A DNA stretch of 64,000 nt from Paenibacillus sonchi (lineage in GTDB: Bacteria > Bacillota > Bacilli > Paenibacillales > Paenibacillaceae): contig NZ_CP068595.1 of the NCBI RefSeq assembly GCF_016772475.1, forward strand, positions 4,960,001 through 5,024,000. Reading direction: 5' to 3'. This document shows, piece by piece, positions 1 through 8,448 of this stretch (position 1 is the stretch's first letter; the number at the start of each line of letters is the position of its first letter). The position numbers were made by a program, and so were the translations under genes. The notes under the pieces were generated by a model that saw nothing but the letters and a program-made list of their open reading frames with translations, had not been told where the DNA came from and searched no databases.

Positions 1-2
1 AC

Positions 3-239
3 CATGTGCCCGCTCCAATCGCGGCCACGCTGGAGCTTGATTTCAACGAAGCACTCAGCGCCGAGCTGAAATCCAGCGTCCCGGCGGCAGCTTCCACCGA
101 TGACGGCCACGGCGGCCACAGTGCGCACAGCCATGCCACCGCCTCCCGCGACCTCTGCCCATCCTGCGGCAGCGCCTCGCTGATCAACATCGAAGGCTGC
201 AAGACCTGCAGCAACTGCGGGTATAGCCGGTGCGGGTAA
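3..239 (+). CDS. nrdJ: C-terminal end of adenosylcobalamin-dependent ribonucleotide reductase (partial)
   Basis: Only the last 78 or so residues are inside the window; the frame is open to the first bases, so the gene starts upstream and the GTG at position 6 is not the true start. After a His/Gly/Ala-rich linker the protein ends in a cysteine-rich tail with CPSCG, GCKTC and CGYSRCG. Such a tail is typical of class II (vitamin B12-dependent) ribonucleotide reductases, where C-terminal cysteines re-reduce the active site. The enzyme makes deoxyribonucleotides in the cytoplasm without oxygen dependence. A terminator follows about 65 bases later. Confidence 0.85.
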   Translation, partial: HVPAPIAATLELDFNEALSAELKSSVPAAASTDDGHGGHSAHSHATASRDLCPSCGSASLINIEGCKTCSNCGYSRCG

Positions 240-304
240 GGGGATAGAGGATTTGAAGTGAAAGTCGCATCATTGAGATCGAGTTTTAAATGAACACAAT
301 AAAA

Positions 305-340
305 GTCCCGACTAGGAATTCCTACATCGGGACCTTTTTG
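305..340 (+). terminator. Rho-independent terminator after nrdJ
   Basis: The arms GTCCCGA and TCGGGAC enclose an inner palindrome (TAGG/CCTA), and the hairpin is followed by CTTTTTG. It lies downstream of the ribonucleotide reductase end on the same strand. Confidence 0.8.
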
Positions 341-427
341 TTGTGATAAATAATGTTATTTGTTTACTGAATGAACAGCTAATAAAACTTGCCCAATTTT
401 TAATCGTTCGAGGATATATCTATACAA

Positions 428-470
428 AAGCCCGCAATCAGCCGATCCGGCCAATTGCGGGCTTCTTTTT
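428..470. terminator. Bidirectional terminator
   Basis: An 11-base stem, AAGCCCGCAAT paired with ATTGCGGGCTT, has T-rich stretches on both sides (CTTTTT on the plus strand, CTTTTG on the minus). It closes the minus-strand HesB-like gene that ends at 485. Confidence 0.8.
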
Positions 471-484
471 CAAATATTACTCCC

Positions 485-784
485 TTACTTCTCAAGGAAT
501 CCGGTTGAAGGGTTTGTGATAAAAAAGCCTTCCTCAGGCACATAGAAAAATTGAATCCATACGCCATCCAGCAGCGGCTCACGCGTATCCAACAGCACCT
601 CAATGTCCTTGTCAGTAGCGACAACTTCATCATGCTCGGTCGGCGTATCAAGTGTGATGGCGTAATGGCCGTGATTGCCATGGTTCTGGGTAATGACAAC
701 ACGGATCTTTTTGCCTTCCGCTTCAGGAGTGCTGAGCATATCTTTCAGAACTTTTGCTGCGTTACGGTTAATTTTACATTTCAT
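485..784 (-). CDS. HesB/IscA-like small protein
   Basis: This 99-residue protein resembles the short HesB/YneR-type relatives of the IscA A-type iron-sulfur carriers found in Bacillales. Visible features are an N-terminal KINRNAAKVL helix, a central beta-rich part (KIRVVITQNHG) and a C-terminal part with GFFITNPSTGF. IscA proteins hold iron through three conserved cysteines near the C-terminus; the only cysteine here is residue 3, so a classical iron-sulfur scaffold role is doubtful. It appears to be a single-gene unit with its own terminator. The family assignment rests on overall pattern and is moderate. Confidence 0.6.
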   Translation of the reverse strand: MKCKINRNAAKVLKDMLSTPEAEGKKIRVVITQNHGNHGHYAITLDTPTEHDEVVATDKDIEVLLDTREPLLDGVWIQFFYVPEEGFFITNPSTGFLEK

Positions 785-890
785 CCTCAGGTGCGCCTCT
801 ATTCTTCATCATATTCAATAAGAAGTTCATTATAACACAATTCAAGGTACTATATATAATTCAGTGAAATTCATGCGGCTAATCATGAGA

Positions 891-929
891 AAAGCCCGCA
901 GCCAGCCATTTCGGCCAGTTACGGACTTT
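891..929 (-). terminator. Terminator of the small helical protein gene
   Basis: On the minus strand a 16-base stem with several G-U pairs and one mismatch (AAGTCCG arm with CGGGCTT arm) ends in TTTTC, about 30 bases after the stop codon of the 58-residue gene. Confidence 0.65.
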
Positions 930-957
930 GTACATTTGTCTGCCGTTCGGAAACTTC

Positions 958-1134
958 TCAACCTGCATTCTTTATATATACATCCTCGTTAGAGACAGGT
1001 ACCGCAAGAATATGGCGGAGAATATAGTTTTTTTCTTCATCCGATAATTGCGATTTTTGCAGCAGTTCGTGAATATTGCGCTCGATGGCCTGAACCTGTC
1101 TGAGAAATTGATCAATTTCGTATTGTTCTGTCAT
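958..1134 (-). CDS. Small hypothetical protein, 58 residues
   Basis: I do not recognise a family. The start is placed at the ATG at 1134, giving MTEQYEIDQF, because GAGGAG lies seven bases upstream; the open frame extends further but without a ribosome binding site. The protein is charged and predicted largely helical by eye, with QAIERNIHELLQ and LSDEEKNYILRHIL stretches and no cysteines or membrane segment. It has its own ribosome binding site and terminator, which supports it being real and monocistronic. Confidence 0.6.
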   Translation of the reverse strand: MTEQYEIDQFLRQVQAIERNIHELLQKSQLSDEEKNYILRHILAVPVSNEDVYIKNAG

Positions 1135-1336
1135 ACTTGACTCCTCTTCGGGGCGCCGGATGCGATTTAACAACTTAAGTGTAACCGCCAATTATTAAAT
1201 TGCAGTAATGAGAAGATTAAGAAAACATAAACATGCAAAAAACTACCTTTAATACGTAACTAAAATAATGGCCTCCGCTTGCTTTACAACTTTTTGGCCA
1301 AGCGATGCAGGAAATTGGGCTCCATCCGCCGACTGG

Positions 1337-1520
1337 AGCGGACAGAGGAGCCCGTATTTTGCCAAAAACCTTACTTTTTCAGCAGTTACGGACTCAGGAG
1401 CCGTTATATCGTTCGAATGAGCCTTGAATAAAGGGAAAAGGGACAAATAAAGGCATCTCGGTCCGTTGTCCTGCGGAATAGCCGAATCCTCCTGCAATAA
1501 CGGCTTTCCTGTCCGCAACG
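1337..1520. repeat. Dispersed intergenic repeat, copy 1 of 2
   Basis: This segment aligns end to end, with scattered mismatches, to 57195-57380. Shared landmarks in the same order are AGCGGACAGAG, the TATTTTGC stretch, the TTATAT.GTTC stretch, GGTCCG/AGTCCG and a CCTGTCC near the end. It fills the 409-base gap between the small protein gene and the phosphatase gene. A long minus-strand open frame crosses it, but the other copy carries no matching frame, so I treat it as non-coding. Confidence 0.6.
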
Positions 1521-1600
1521 GCTGTGGATAGATCGTGAAGGAATAGGGCGGTCCATCTTCAACATGCCCCCGTTGATTTGGGAGCGGTGGGGTTAGAGTT

Positions 1601-2217
1601 TTACAAGTTTTTATAATGCTTGACATCCCCATGCAGTATAATCTCAGCAGCATCATCCGTGATATCGATTCTTGAAAGGCTGGTTGGAAGGATTTCGGGC
1701 GATTTCCATAGCTGCTTCAGTTCGCTTCCGGCAAAATGAGCCATCAGCATCTTTACTACAATGGTATGCGTAACGATGAGCACCGATTTCCCGGGGTGTT
1801 TCTGCACAATTTCATTTAAGAATCCAATGGCTCTGTCATGCACTTGCGTATACGTTTCGCTATCAGTTATTGCAAACTTCTCAGGGTCGTTCCAGAAAAG
1901 ATTCCATTGCTCAGGAAACTGGGCCTCCACGTCAGCGTGAACACGTCCTTCCCAAATCCCAAACCCCATCTCCATCAGCGCTTCGGAAGTTTCCAATGGG
2001 ATATTCCTGTCCCCGCAAATTAATTTAGCCGTCCGAATAGCCCGGGACTCGGACTCGTGTAGACAATGTCTAAGGGAACAGCATCCAAAACGGTTTTTAG
2101 GCTTTCTGCCTGACGGACTCCAAGTGCTGTTAAGGGGGAATCTTCAAAACCTTGCATACGGTGCACAACGTTCCATTCCGTTTCACCGTGTCGTGTCAAA
2201 TAAAGTTTCATACTCAT
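1601..2217 (-). pseudogene. Histidine phosphatase family protein, frameshifted
   Basis: The N-terminal part has the family signature LYLTRHGETEWN near residues 4-15 and YTSP further on; the C-terminal part has LIVTHTIVVK with the second catalytic histidine. These two parts are in different frames. One base is missing at the CCCGGG at 2041-2046: adding it restores a continuous SPSPRAIRTA-type segment and a protein of about 205 residues, the usual size. The start at 2217 is chosen because GGAGG precedes it at a good distance. Members of this superfamily hydrolyse phosphate esters on metabolites; the substrate cannot be told. Intact in the cell if the lost base is a sequencing error. Confidence 0.75.
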
Positions 2218-2330
2218 AAAAATGGCCTCCATCTTTTCATTACAGAAAATTATAACATTATCCTATCCCTGCGAGGGAACAGTATTTATGAAAAAGAGTG
2301 GACAAAATAAATATAATGGGTTATCTTTTT

Positions 2331-2355
2331 ACTTATTACAAGTATTATAATAAGT
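2331..2355. promoter_or_regulatory. Inverted repeat, likely operator of the ROK regulator gene
   Basis: ACTTATTA and TAATAAGT form a perfect 8-base inverted repeat separated by nine bases, ending about 20 bases before the ROK start codon. Upstream, TGGACA (2299-2304) and TATCTT (2322-2327) are 17 bases apart and could be a sigma-A promoter, so a bound protein would sit at the transcription start. ROK repressors bind AT-rich inverted repeats of this kind; autoregulation is inference. Confidence 0.45.
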
Positions 2356-2376
2356 ATTGTATTAAGGGGAATGATG

Positions 2377-3408
2377 ATGAGTCCAATTGCGAATAATACG
2401 ATGCGCGTCAAGAAGATGAACCAGGAGCTTGTTAGGCAGACGCTCAAAGCAAATAAGAAGGCTACAAAAGCTGCTGTGGCTAAATCCACAGGTTTGAGTC
2501 TTGGCACCTGCGGGAGCATTCTGAATGAGCTTTTAGTAGCAGGTGAAGTGCTGGAGCTGGAAACAGAAGAATCTAATGGCGGCCGGCCGGCAAAAGTGTA
2601 TCAATACAATATGGATTTTGCTTTTATTGCTTGCATTATCATCAAAGCCGGATTGAAAAAGCACTCTATTGAATTCACGGTGGCAAACCTGGCTGGGGAA
2701 GTGGTGGAGAAGGGGCGTGAGGAATACATGCCGCTAGATTTTACCGCTATAGATCAAATAACCGGCCGCCTTGTCGCCCGTTATCCCAAGATTCAGGCTA
2801 TAGGCTTTGGTGTTCCTGGGGCAGTTAATCAGGGAATTATGAATATTAGTGATATTGCTGAATTAATTGATGTCGAAATTGAGGCGTTAATTCGTGAGAA
2901 GTATGGCGTAGAGGTTATTTTAGAGAATGATATGAATTTAACCGTGTATGGTTTTTACCACAAACAAGAATATGAAGAAGAGAAGTCTGTTGCTGTTGCA
3001 ACTTTTATCGAAGGCTGCTTCCCTGGATCAGGCATGATGGTGAACGGGCATATTCATAGAGGAAATTCTAGTTTTGCCGGAGAGATTTCTTTCCTGCCTT
3101 ATGGGATGTCCCGTGCAGAGCAATTTCAGCGGTTGCATGACCGCAACACTTTTCATTCTACGGCCGCTCATGCAGTAAGCAGTCTGATCGCCGTCATGAA
3201 TCCTGAAATGATTGCTTTGACAGGAAGCCTGATACAACCTGCAGATATCGCTCTGATTCGTCAGGAATGTCTAAAGGATATACCCGAGATGCATATGCCG
3301 CAGCTTACGCTGCTTAAGCATCCGGAGGAGGACTACATGCATGGTCTAATCCGTATGACGCTAGAAAGTTTATCCTATTCATACCAACTGGTGGAGAAGA
3401 GAATTTGA
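2377..3408 (+). CDS. ROK family transcriptional regulator
   Basis: The protein has an N-terminal winged helix (about residues 10-75, with AAVAKSTGLSLGTCGSILNE) followed by a ROK sugar-kinase-like domain (GFGVPGAVNQG near residue 150, NGHIHRGNSSFAGEISF near 225). It looks like the NagC/XylR branch of the ROK family, which represses sugar genes and releases DNA on ligand binding. Three ATG codons occur in a row; the third is chosen because AAGGGGA lies six bases before it. The MFS transporter gene follows after 23 bases, probably in the same operon. The family's zinc-binding cysteine cluster is not evident. The ligand is unknown. Confidence 0.85.
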   Translation: MSPIANNTMRVKKMNQELVRQTLKANKKATKAAVAKSTGLSLGTCGSILNELLVAGEVLELETEESNGGRPAKVYQYNMDFAFIACIIIKAGLKKHSIEFTVANLAGEVVEKGREEYMPLDFTAIDQITGRLVARYPKIQAIGFGVPGAVNQGIMNISDIAELIDVEIEALIREKYGVEVILENDMNLTVYGFYHKQEYEEEKSVAVATFIEGCFPGSGMMVNGHIHRGNSSFAGEISFLPYGMSRAEQFQRLHDRNTFHSTAAHAVSSLIAVMNPEMIALTGSLIQPADIALIRQECLKDIPEMHMPQLTLLKHPEEDYMHGLIRMTLESLSYSYQLVEKRI

Positions 3409-3431
3409 GGCGAACGAACAGGGGATTTTAA

Positions 3432-4688
3432 ATGGAAGTTCTCAAAAATAAGCATCTTACTTCACGTTCTGTCACCTATATTTTTGCCGGATTAATTTTA
3501 ATTAATATCTGTGCCAACTATATTAGCGGGAGCACGGGGATTTATGCAGCGACGGCCTTTCGGGAATACGATCGAATTGATCTGCTAAGTATACTTTTTG
3601 TAATTGAACCTTTGACAAGAAGCGCAGCGTTGCTTATTTCCGGAAGCGCTGGAGAATACTTCGGACGCAAAAAGCTTTATTTATGGAGTGTAGGCGCATA
3701 TGCCTTTAGTATTTTCCTATGTGCACTATCACCTGATGGTTTTTTGTTTCTGATTGCTCAAGGGGCTTCCGGTTTCTTTTGGGGCCTGTTCTTCTCTAAT
3801 GTTTTCTCTATTCTTAATGATGTGGTTCCTGAAAAAGAGTACCCTGTCCGGCTCGCTACGTTACAGACCGTCAACTTTAGCGTGCTGATTATTGGCCCTG
3901 TTATCTGTGGCCTGTTAACTGAATACTGGAACTGGCGAGTGTCACTATTTGCGTTGTGCCCGTTATTTGCAGCGGGTTTAGCATTTATTTGGTTCTTCAT
4001 GCCTGATTTTAACCAACGAAAATTCTCTGAAGCACAATATGCTCCTCAAAATATATTGAAAGATTTACAGATCAGCGTCTTGCTGAAGCACAGAGGATTC
4101 CTGATCGTTTCGCTGATTACGTTTGTTTTTACTTGTATAACATGTAGCGGTAAATACATTCCACTGTATGCGCAGACTGCACTTAATTCCAGTGCAACTA
4201 TCAGCGCGCTAATATTACTCCCGTGCAACTTACTTGGCATGCTGACAGCCGGTTTATCTGGTTGGTACATTAAAAAGAAGGGGTGCAGCAAACGCTTCAT
4301 GCTGGTAATGGCGGGAGCCGGATTTATGGGCACCCTATTTTACGCGGGAATGATCTTTTTCACCAATTATTCGATCGTCATCCTGTCTACAGCCATCATT
4401 GGGATAGGCTTAGGTATTTATCAAGTGGCTCCTTTCGCCTATGCCCAAGCTTATATGGGAGAACAACTGATTGCTAAAGGCACCGCATTTATTGGTTTTA
4501 TTCAAGGTGCTGCGTCAGTCCTGGGAGGCGTCGTCTTCTCTCTCACCATCGGGAAGGGGGTGGCCTTTGCTCTGGCGACAACTTTCATTTATGGCGTTGT
4601 TTTACTATGGATTACAGTTTTTCACTATAAAGAACCGGCAAAACTAAATGTACTACATCATGAACCATACGAAAGGCAGGAACAGTAA
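3432..4688 (+). CDS. MFS transporter
   Basis: A 418-residue membrane protein with about twelve hydrophobic segments, the first starting near residue 17. The loop after the second segment carries GEYFGRKKLYLWS, which fits the MFS motif between helices 2 and 3. It most resembles drug/solute proton antiporters of the major facilitator superfamily. It sits directly after the ROK regulator and its stop codon is directly followed by the acetyltransferase start, so the three genes probably form one transcript. A sugar or sugar-derivative exporter role is a guess from those neighbours. Confidence 0.85.
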   Translation: MEVLKNKHLTSRSVTYIFAGLILINICANYISGSTGIYAATAFREYDRIDLLSILFVIEPLTRSAALLISGSAGEYFGRKKLYLWSVGAYAFSIFLCALSPDGFLFLIAQGASGFFWGLFFSNVFSILNDVVPEKEYPVRLATLQTVNFSVLIIGPVICGLLTEYWNWRVSLFALCPLFAAGLAFIWFFMPDFNQRKFSEAQYAPQNILKDLQISVLLKHRGFLIVSLITFVFTCITCSGKYIPLYAQTALNSSATISALILLPCNLLGMLTAGLSGWYIKKKGCSKRFMLVMAGAGFMGTLFYAGMIFFTNYSIVILSTAIIGIGLGIYQVAPFAYAQAYMGEQLIAKGTAFIGFIQGAASVLGGVVFSLTIGKGVAFALATTFIYGVVLLWITVFHYKEPAKLNVLHHEPYERQEQ

Positions 4689-5299
4689 ATGAATCAGAAA
4701 GAAAGAATGCTTGCAGGACTCCCGTACAAGGCATGGCTGGATGGATTAAGTGAAGAGCGGACCGCCAACAAGCTGAAAATTCATGAATATAATCTGCTGC
4801 GCCCCGATGAAACGGAGAGAAGGGATGAATTAATCCGCAGCATCCTTGGTCATACAGGCAAAAATGTGTACATTGAACCCCCCTTCCATTGCGACTACGG
4901 CTCAAATATCTCGGTGGGCGAAAACTTCTATGCCAATTTCAATTGCACCATTCTAGATGTCGGCAAGGTTGTAATGGGGAGAATGTCATGTTCGCACCGA
5001 ATGTGTCCATCTATACCGCTGGTCATCCCGTTCATCCGGATTCTAGAAACTCAGGGTATGAATATGGGATTGCGATCACAATCGGAAATAACGTATGGAT
5101 TGGAGGCAATGCTATCATCAATCCCGGCGTGACCATCGGACACAATGTGGTGATTGGGGCAGGCAGTGTAGTAACTAAAGACATACCTGATAATGTTATC
5201 GCAGCAGGAAGTCCTTGCCGGGTTATCCGTGAAATCACGGAAGAGGACCGGAAATATTATTTTAAAGATAAAGAGTTTGACGTGCCGGATTATATTTAA
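4689..5299 (+). pseudogene. Maltose O-acetyltransferase-type hexapeptide transferase, frameshifted
   Basis: The first reading frame encodes MNQKERMLAGLPYKAWLDG, the N-terminal domain of sugar O-acetyltransferases (Maa/LacA), and the start of the left-handed beta helix. The second frame carries the rest: [16 protein letters not shown] with the catalytic histidine, [15 protein letters not shown], and [11 protein letters not shown]. The switch falls in the GGGG at 4976-4979; one more G joins them into about 203 residues, close to the normal 180-200. The enzyme would move acetyl from acetyl-CoA to a sugar. It is the third gene of the ROK-MFS unit, and a terminator follows. Confidence 0.8.
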
Positions 5300-5321
5300 A
5301 TATATACTCCAAAAGATTAAT

Positions 5322-5364
5322 GGCAGTACAGGACTCAGAAGATGAGTTCTGTACTGCCTTTCTT
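5322..5364 (+). terminator. Terminator of the ROK-MFS-acetyltransferase operon
   Basis: GGCAGTACAG pairs with CTGTACTGCC, with an inner GACTC/GAGTT extension, followed by TTTCTT. It begins 23 bases after the acetyltransferase stop. Confidence 0.8.
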
Positions 5365-5370
5365 AAAATA

Positions 5371-5488
5371 TAAGAATTTATATGCTTCACGCTGTAAATT
5401 ATCCTTCTATTTCTCGCTGAAACGGGTACCGTCCTAATAAGGACGGCGTAGCCGTTTCTACTTGTGTGAAGCAAAACCTCTGTTTTGC
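5371..5488. repeat. Composite hairpin element
   Basis: An outer stem, GCTTCAC (5384-5390) with GTGAAGC (5466-5472), encloses an inner stem GAAACGG/CCGTTTC (5419-5425/5452-5458) that continues as CCGTCC/GGACGG around a TAATAA loop. A second small hairpin, GCAAAAC/GTTTTGC (5471-5488), overlaps the 3' arm of the outer stem, so the two cannot fully form together. The leading TAAGAATTTATATG also occurs at about 49538. With the preceding terminator it fills the 336-base gap before the next gene. It may be a dispersed repeat or a leader of the nitronate monooxygenase gene. Confidence 0.5.
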
Positions 5489-5635
5489 AACCCGGATAAA
5501 TTGGGATGATTCATTTTACACGATATCTTGAAGGGATTACAATGATTTTAAAAGGGGAATTCCAAGTTACCGGTTTTGCCTGATTCCTGCTACTTCAGTA
5601 CCCGTTTATCCCACATGATCAGGAGGCGGTCATCC

Positions 5636-6724
5636 GTGTTTGAAACTGGGCTGACACGCACGTTAGAACTTAGATATCCATTATTCCAAGCGCCGATGGC
5701 AGGAGGCCCTACAACACCTGACTTAGTAGCATCCGTTTCAAATGCCGGAGGTTTAGGGAATCTGGGAGCGGGATACTTAACACCGGAACAGACCCGCACC
5801 GCGATCCGAATGATCAGAGAACGGACAGACAAGCCTTTCGGTGTTAATTTGTTTGTACTTGAGCAACCGGACGAAGCGGAAGAATCCATCGTTCAAATGA
5901 CAGCTTATCTTAATAAATACTGTGACCTACTCGGAATTCCTCAAAATCCGTCAATACTGAAGTTTTCAGAATACTTTGACGAGCAGGTACAGCTATTACT
6001 TGAGGAGAAAATCCCCGTTTTCAGCTTCACATTCGGTATACCGCCACAGCATGTGATCCAGGACATGAAACAGCAAGGAATCTTCGTTATGGGGACTGCA
6101 ACAACAGTTGAAGAAGCAAAGCATCTGGAGGCGGCCGGCGTAAACGCAATTGTTGCTCAGGGCTATGAGGCAGGCGGTCACCGGGGGACATTTTTGAAAA
6201 GTGCTTCGGAATCCATGATCGGTACTATGGCTCTTGTTCCACAGATTGTAGATCATGTAGGGCTTCCGGTCATCGCATCAGGGGGCATCATGGATGGAAG
6301 AGGGCTTGTGGCAAGTTTGGCATTAGGAGCCAGTGCTGTACAGATGGGTACTGCATTTTTAGCGTGTCCGGAGAGCGGTGCCCATCCAATATATAAACAG
6401 AAGATTCTCTCTTCAAGCGAGGATTCCACGGAAATTACACATGCATACTCGGGCAAAGCGGCAAGAGGTATTCGAACTAAATTTATGAGTGACATGGATC
6501 AGTATCCGGGAACCATTCCTGCCTATCCGATACAAAACGCGTTAACGCAAACCATTCGGCGGGCAGCTGCAAAAGCAAACAATCCAGAGTATATGTCACT
6601 TTGGGCGGGGCAGGGTCTTAGGTTAGCCAACGGCCAATCCGCTGCGGAAATCGTCAAACAAACCATCGGCCAGGCAGAGGTCCTTGTTAAAAAACTTTCC
6701 CTATGTCCGGAGGAGCGGTTCTGA
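5636..6724 (+). CDS. Nitronate monooxygenase (2-nitropropane dioxygenase family)
   Basis: An FMN-dependent TIM-barrel flavoprotein that oxidises alkyl nitronates, protecting against compounds such as propionate-3-nitronate. It has the N-terminal PLFQAPMAGG, the VNLF strand, GYEAGGHRG (about residue 180) with the catalytic histidine, ASGGI for phosphate binding and AVQMGTAFL near residue 235. The start is set at the GTG at 5636 because AGGAGG lies nine bases upstream; this gives 362 residues, a normal length, whereas the open frame begins further upstream without support. The decayed hydrolase gene follows after about 40 bases and may once have shared its transcript. Confidence 0.87.
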   Translation: MFETGLTRTLELRYPLFQAPMAGGPTTPDLVASVSNAGGLGNLGAGYLTPEQTRTAIRMIRERTDKPFGVNLFVLEQPDEAEESIVQMTAYLNKYCDLLGIPQNPSILKFSEYFDEQVQLLLEEKIPVFSFTFGIPPQHVIQDMKQQGIFVMGTATTVEEAKHLEAAGVNAIVAQGYEAGGHRGTFLKSASESMIGTMALVPQIVDHVGLPVIASGGIMDGRGLVASLALGASAVQMGTAFLACPESGAHPIYKQKILSSSEDSTEITHAYSGKAARGIRTKFMSDMDQYPGTIPAYPIQNALTQTIRRAAAKANNPEYMSLWAGQGLRLANGQSAAEIVKQTIGQAEVLVKKLSLCPEERF

Positions 6725-6765
6725 TTCGAACATTCGAAGCAAATGAGGAAATAGGAGGGTGTAAC

Positions 6766-7515
6766 TTGACGGAGTATCATTATTTAGAGGTAGAAGGCAT
6801 AAATGTTTTTTACCGGGAGGCTGGCCTGATTATCCGGGATTTGGGCAAACCACATCACCTCGTAGAAGCTCATTCAGTTATACATTTGACCATCTAACTG
6901 AAATTATTGCAGCCTTTATTGAACATCTGGGACTTACTAAGTATGCCCTGTATGTCTTTGATTATGGGGCGCCTATTGGCTTTCGTTTAGCTATGAACCA
7001 TCCAGATTGTGTTACGGCGATAATCAGCCAGAATGGTAATATATACGAGGAGGGTTTAGGTAAGAAGTGGGCTGCGCGGGCAGAATATTGGCGTAATCCC
7101 ACACTTGAAAAAAGAGAAAGTTATCGGAGCCCATTTGAAGCTGACACAATTAAGAGTCAATATCTTGATGGAACACAAGCTAACCGGGTTTCTCCTGATG
7201 GGTATACTCTAGATATTGCATATGTCCCGGTCTGAAAATGCTGAGAAGCAATTAGATTTAATTTTTGATTACCAAAATAATGTAAAGATGTACCCCCTCT
7301 TTCAGCAGTATCTTCGCGAATATCAACCCCCGGTTTTGGCAGCTTGGGGTAAAAACGATGTTTCATTTATTCCAGAGGGGGCTAACGCCTTTAAAAAAGA
7401 TGTGCCTAATGCCGAGATTCATCTGTTAGATACCGGCCATTTTGCATTGGAAACACATGCGAATGAAATAGGGGAACTAATGTGGGCTTTCCTTAAGAAA
7501 AATGGTATCTTGTGA
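6766..7515 (+). pseudogene. Alpha/beta hydrolase, decayed
   Basis: A TTG start with GGAGGG upstream opens a frame reading YHYLEVEGINVFYREAG, a typical hydrolase N-terminus. The next recognisable part, DYPGFGQTTSP, is in another frame and lies about 45 residues further into the fold, so the segment with the oxyanion-hole HG motif is deleted. The sequence then continues through VFDYGAPIGFR (nucleophile elbow with Asp, as in haloalkane dehalogenases and epoxide hydrolases) to about 7230, where a second frame change leads to the C-terminus with TGHFALE and the catalytic histidine. A deletion plus a frameshift outside any G/C run points to true gene decay. Confidence 0.75.
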
Positions 7516-7574
7516 GATAAAGCAAGTCTAAATGAATTTAAATTTTAAAATTAGTCATGAGAAGAGTGGAAGTC

Positions 7575-8363
7575 ATGAGAATAGGTTTATTTGATTCGGG
7601 TATAGGCGGAATGACTGTACTTCATCAAGCATTGAAGTTTTTGCCATATGAAGATTATCTTTTTTATGCGGATACTAAACATGTTCCCTATGGAGAAAAA
7701 TCAAAGGAAGAAGTAAGGGAGTATATCATTCAAGCTGTAGAATTTATAGCTAAACATAATGTTAAAGCTTTAGTTATTGCCTGTAATACTGCCACCAGTA
7801 TTGTTATTGAGGAACTCCGCAATCTATATAGCTTTCCTATACTAGGTATAGAACCGGCAGTAAAGCCAGCAATTGATAATATGGCAGGAAGGCAGAAAAA
7901 GGTTTTAGTGCTGGCTACAAATTTAACGTTAAAAGAGAAGAAATATCATGATCTGGTTCAGCGGATTGATTCTGAAGATATTGTGGACAGTTTAGCACTC
8001 CCGGGGCTTGTTCAGTTCGCTGAAAACTTTGAATTTAATGAGAATCGGGTTATTCCTTATCTAGAAAAGGAATTATCCTCATTTGATTTACAACAGTATG
8101 GTACTGTGGTGCTGGGTTGTACTCATTTCCCTTATTTTGAAGGGATATTGAGGAAAGTGTTTCCTGAAGAAGTTGATTTTATCTCAGGCAGCATAGGAAC
8201 AGCAAAAAATCTGCAACGGATTCTTGAATCTAAAAAACTGGTTAACCAGGGAACAGGCGATATTCAATATTTCAAATCAGGTATAGAAGTAAAGGATTCA
8301 TTTTCATTGTCTAATTATCAAAAGCTTTTTCAAATTTTAGACGGCGACTACGCAGGGAATTAA
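7575..8363 (+). CDS. murI: Glutamate racemase
   Basis: Converts L-glutamate to D-glutamate for peptidoglycan. The 262-residue protein begins MRIGLFDSGIGGMT and has both catalytic cysteines: ACNTATS (Cys70) and GCTHFPY (Cys182), plus the YADTKHVPYG motif near residue 31. The ATG at 7575 is preferred over the one at 7557, which has no ribosome binding site; GAAG precedes 7575 only weakly. Codon use is AT-rich compared with most genes in the window, like the other genes from 2.3 kb on. It stands alone, closed by a strong bidirectional terminator; whether it is the only racemase gene of the cell cannot be seen. Confidence 0.93.
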   Translation: MRIGLFDSGIGGMTVLHQALKFLPYEDYLFYADTKHVPYGEKSKEEVREYIIQAVEFIAKHNVKALVIACNTATSIVIEELRNLYSFPILGIEPAVKPAIDNMAGRQKKVLVLATNLTLKEKKYHDLVQRIDSEDIVDSLALPGLVQFAENFEFNENRVIPYLEKELSSFDLQQYGTVVLGCTHFPYFEGILRKVFPEEVDFISGSIGTAKNLQRILESKKLVNQGTGDIQYFKSGIEVKDSFSLSNYQKLFQILDGDYAGN

Positions 8364-8374
8364 ATTAACGGGCG

Positions 8375-8416
8375 AAGAGCAGCCGGCCCAGAATAACTCC
8401 TGAGCCGGCTGCTCTT
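8375..8416. terminator. Bidirectional terminator between murI and the ABC exporter
   Basis: AAGAGCAGCCGGC pairs with GCCGGCTGCTCTT, followed by TTT on the plus strand. It separates the convergent racemase and ABC transporter genes. Confidence 0.8.
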
Positions 8417-8448
8417 TTACATGTTTGTTGTAGGAAGCGCCTCAGCGC

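Noticed and set aside
1249..1656. A 135-codon open frame on the minus strand
   Set aside because: It lies across the dispersed repeat, overlaps the end of the phosphatase gene, has no ribosome binding site, and the other repeat copy does not keep the frame.
2400..5300. Sugar-acetylation export system as a novel unit
   Set aside because: A ROK regulator, MFS protein and Maa-type transferase together are suggestive, but each is a common family and nothing in the sequence shows the substrate.
7230..7245. Frame change in the hydrolase as another G/C-run undercall
   Set aside because: The break lies near CATATG, not in a G or C run, and the same gene also lacks about 45 residues, so true decay is more likely.
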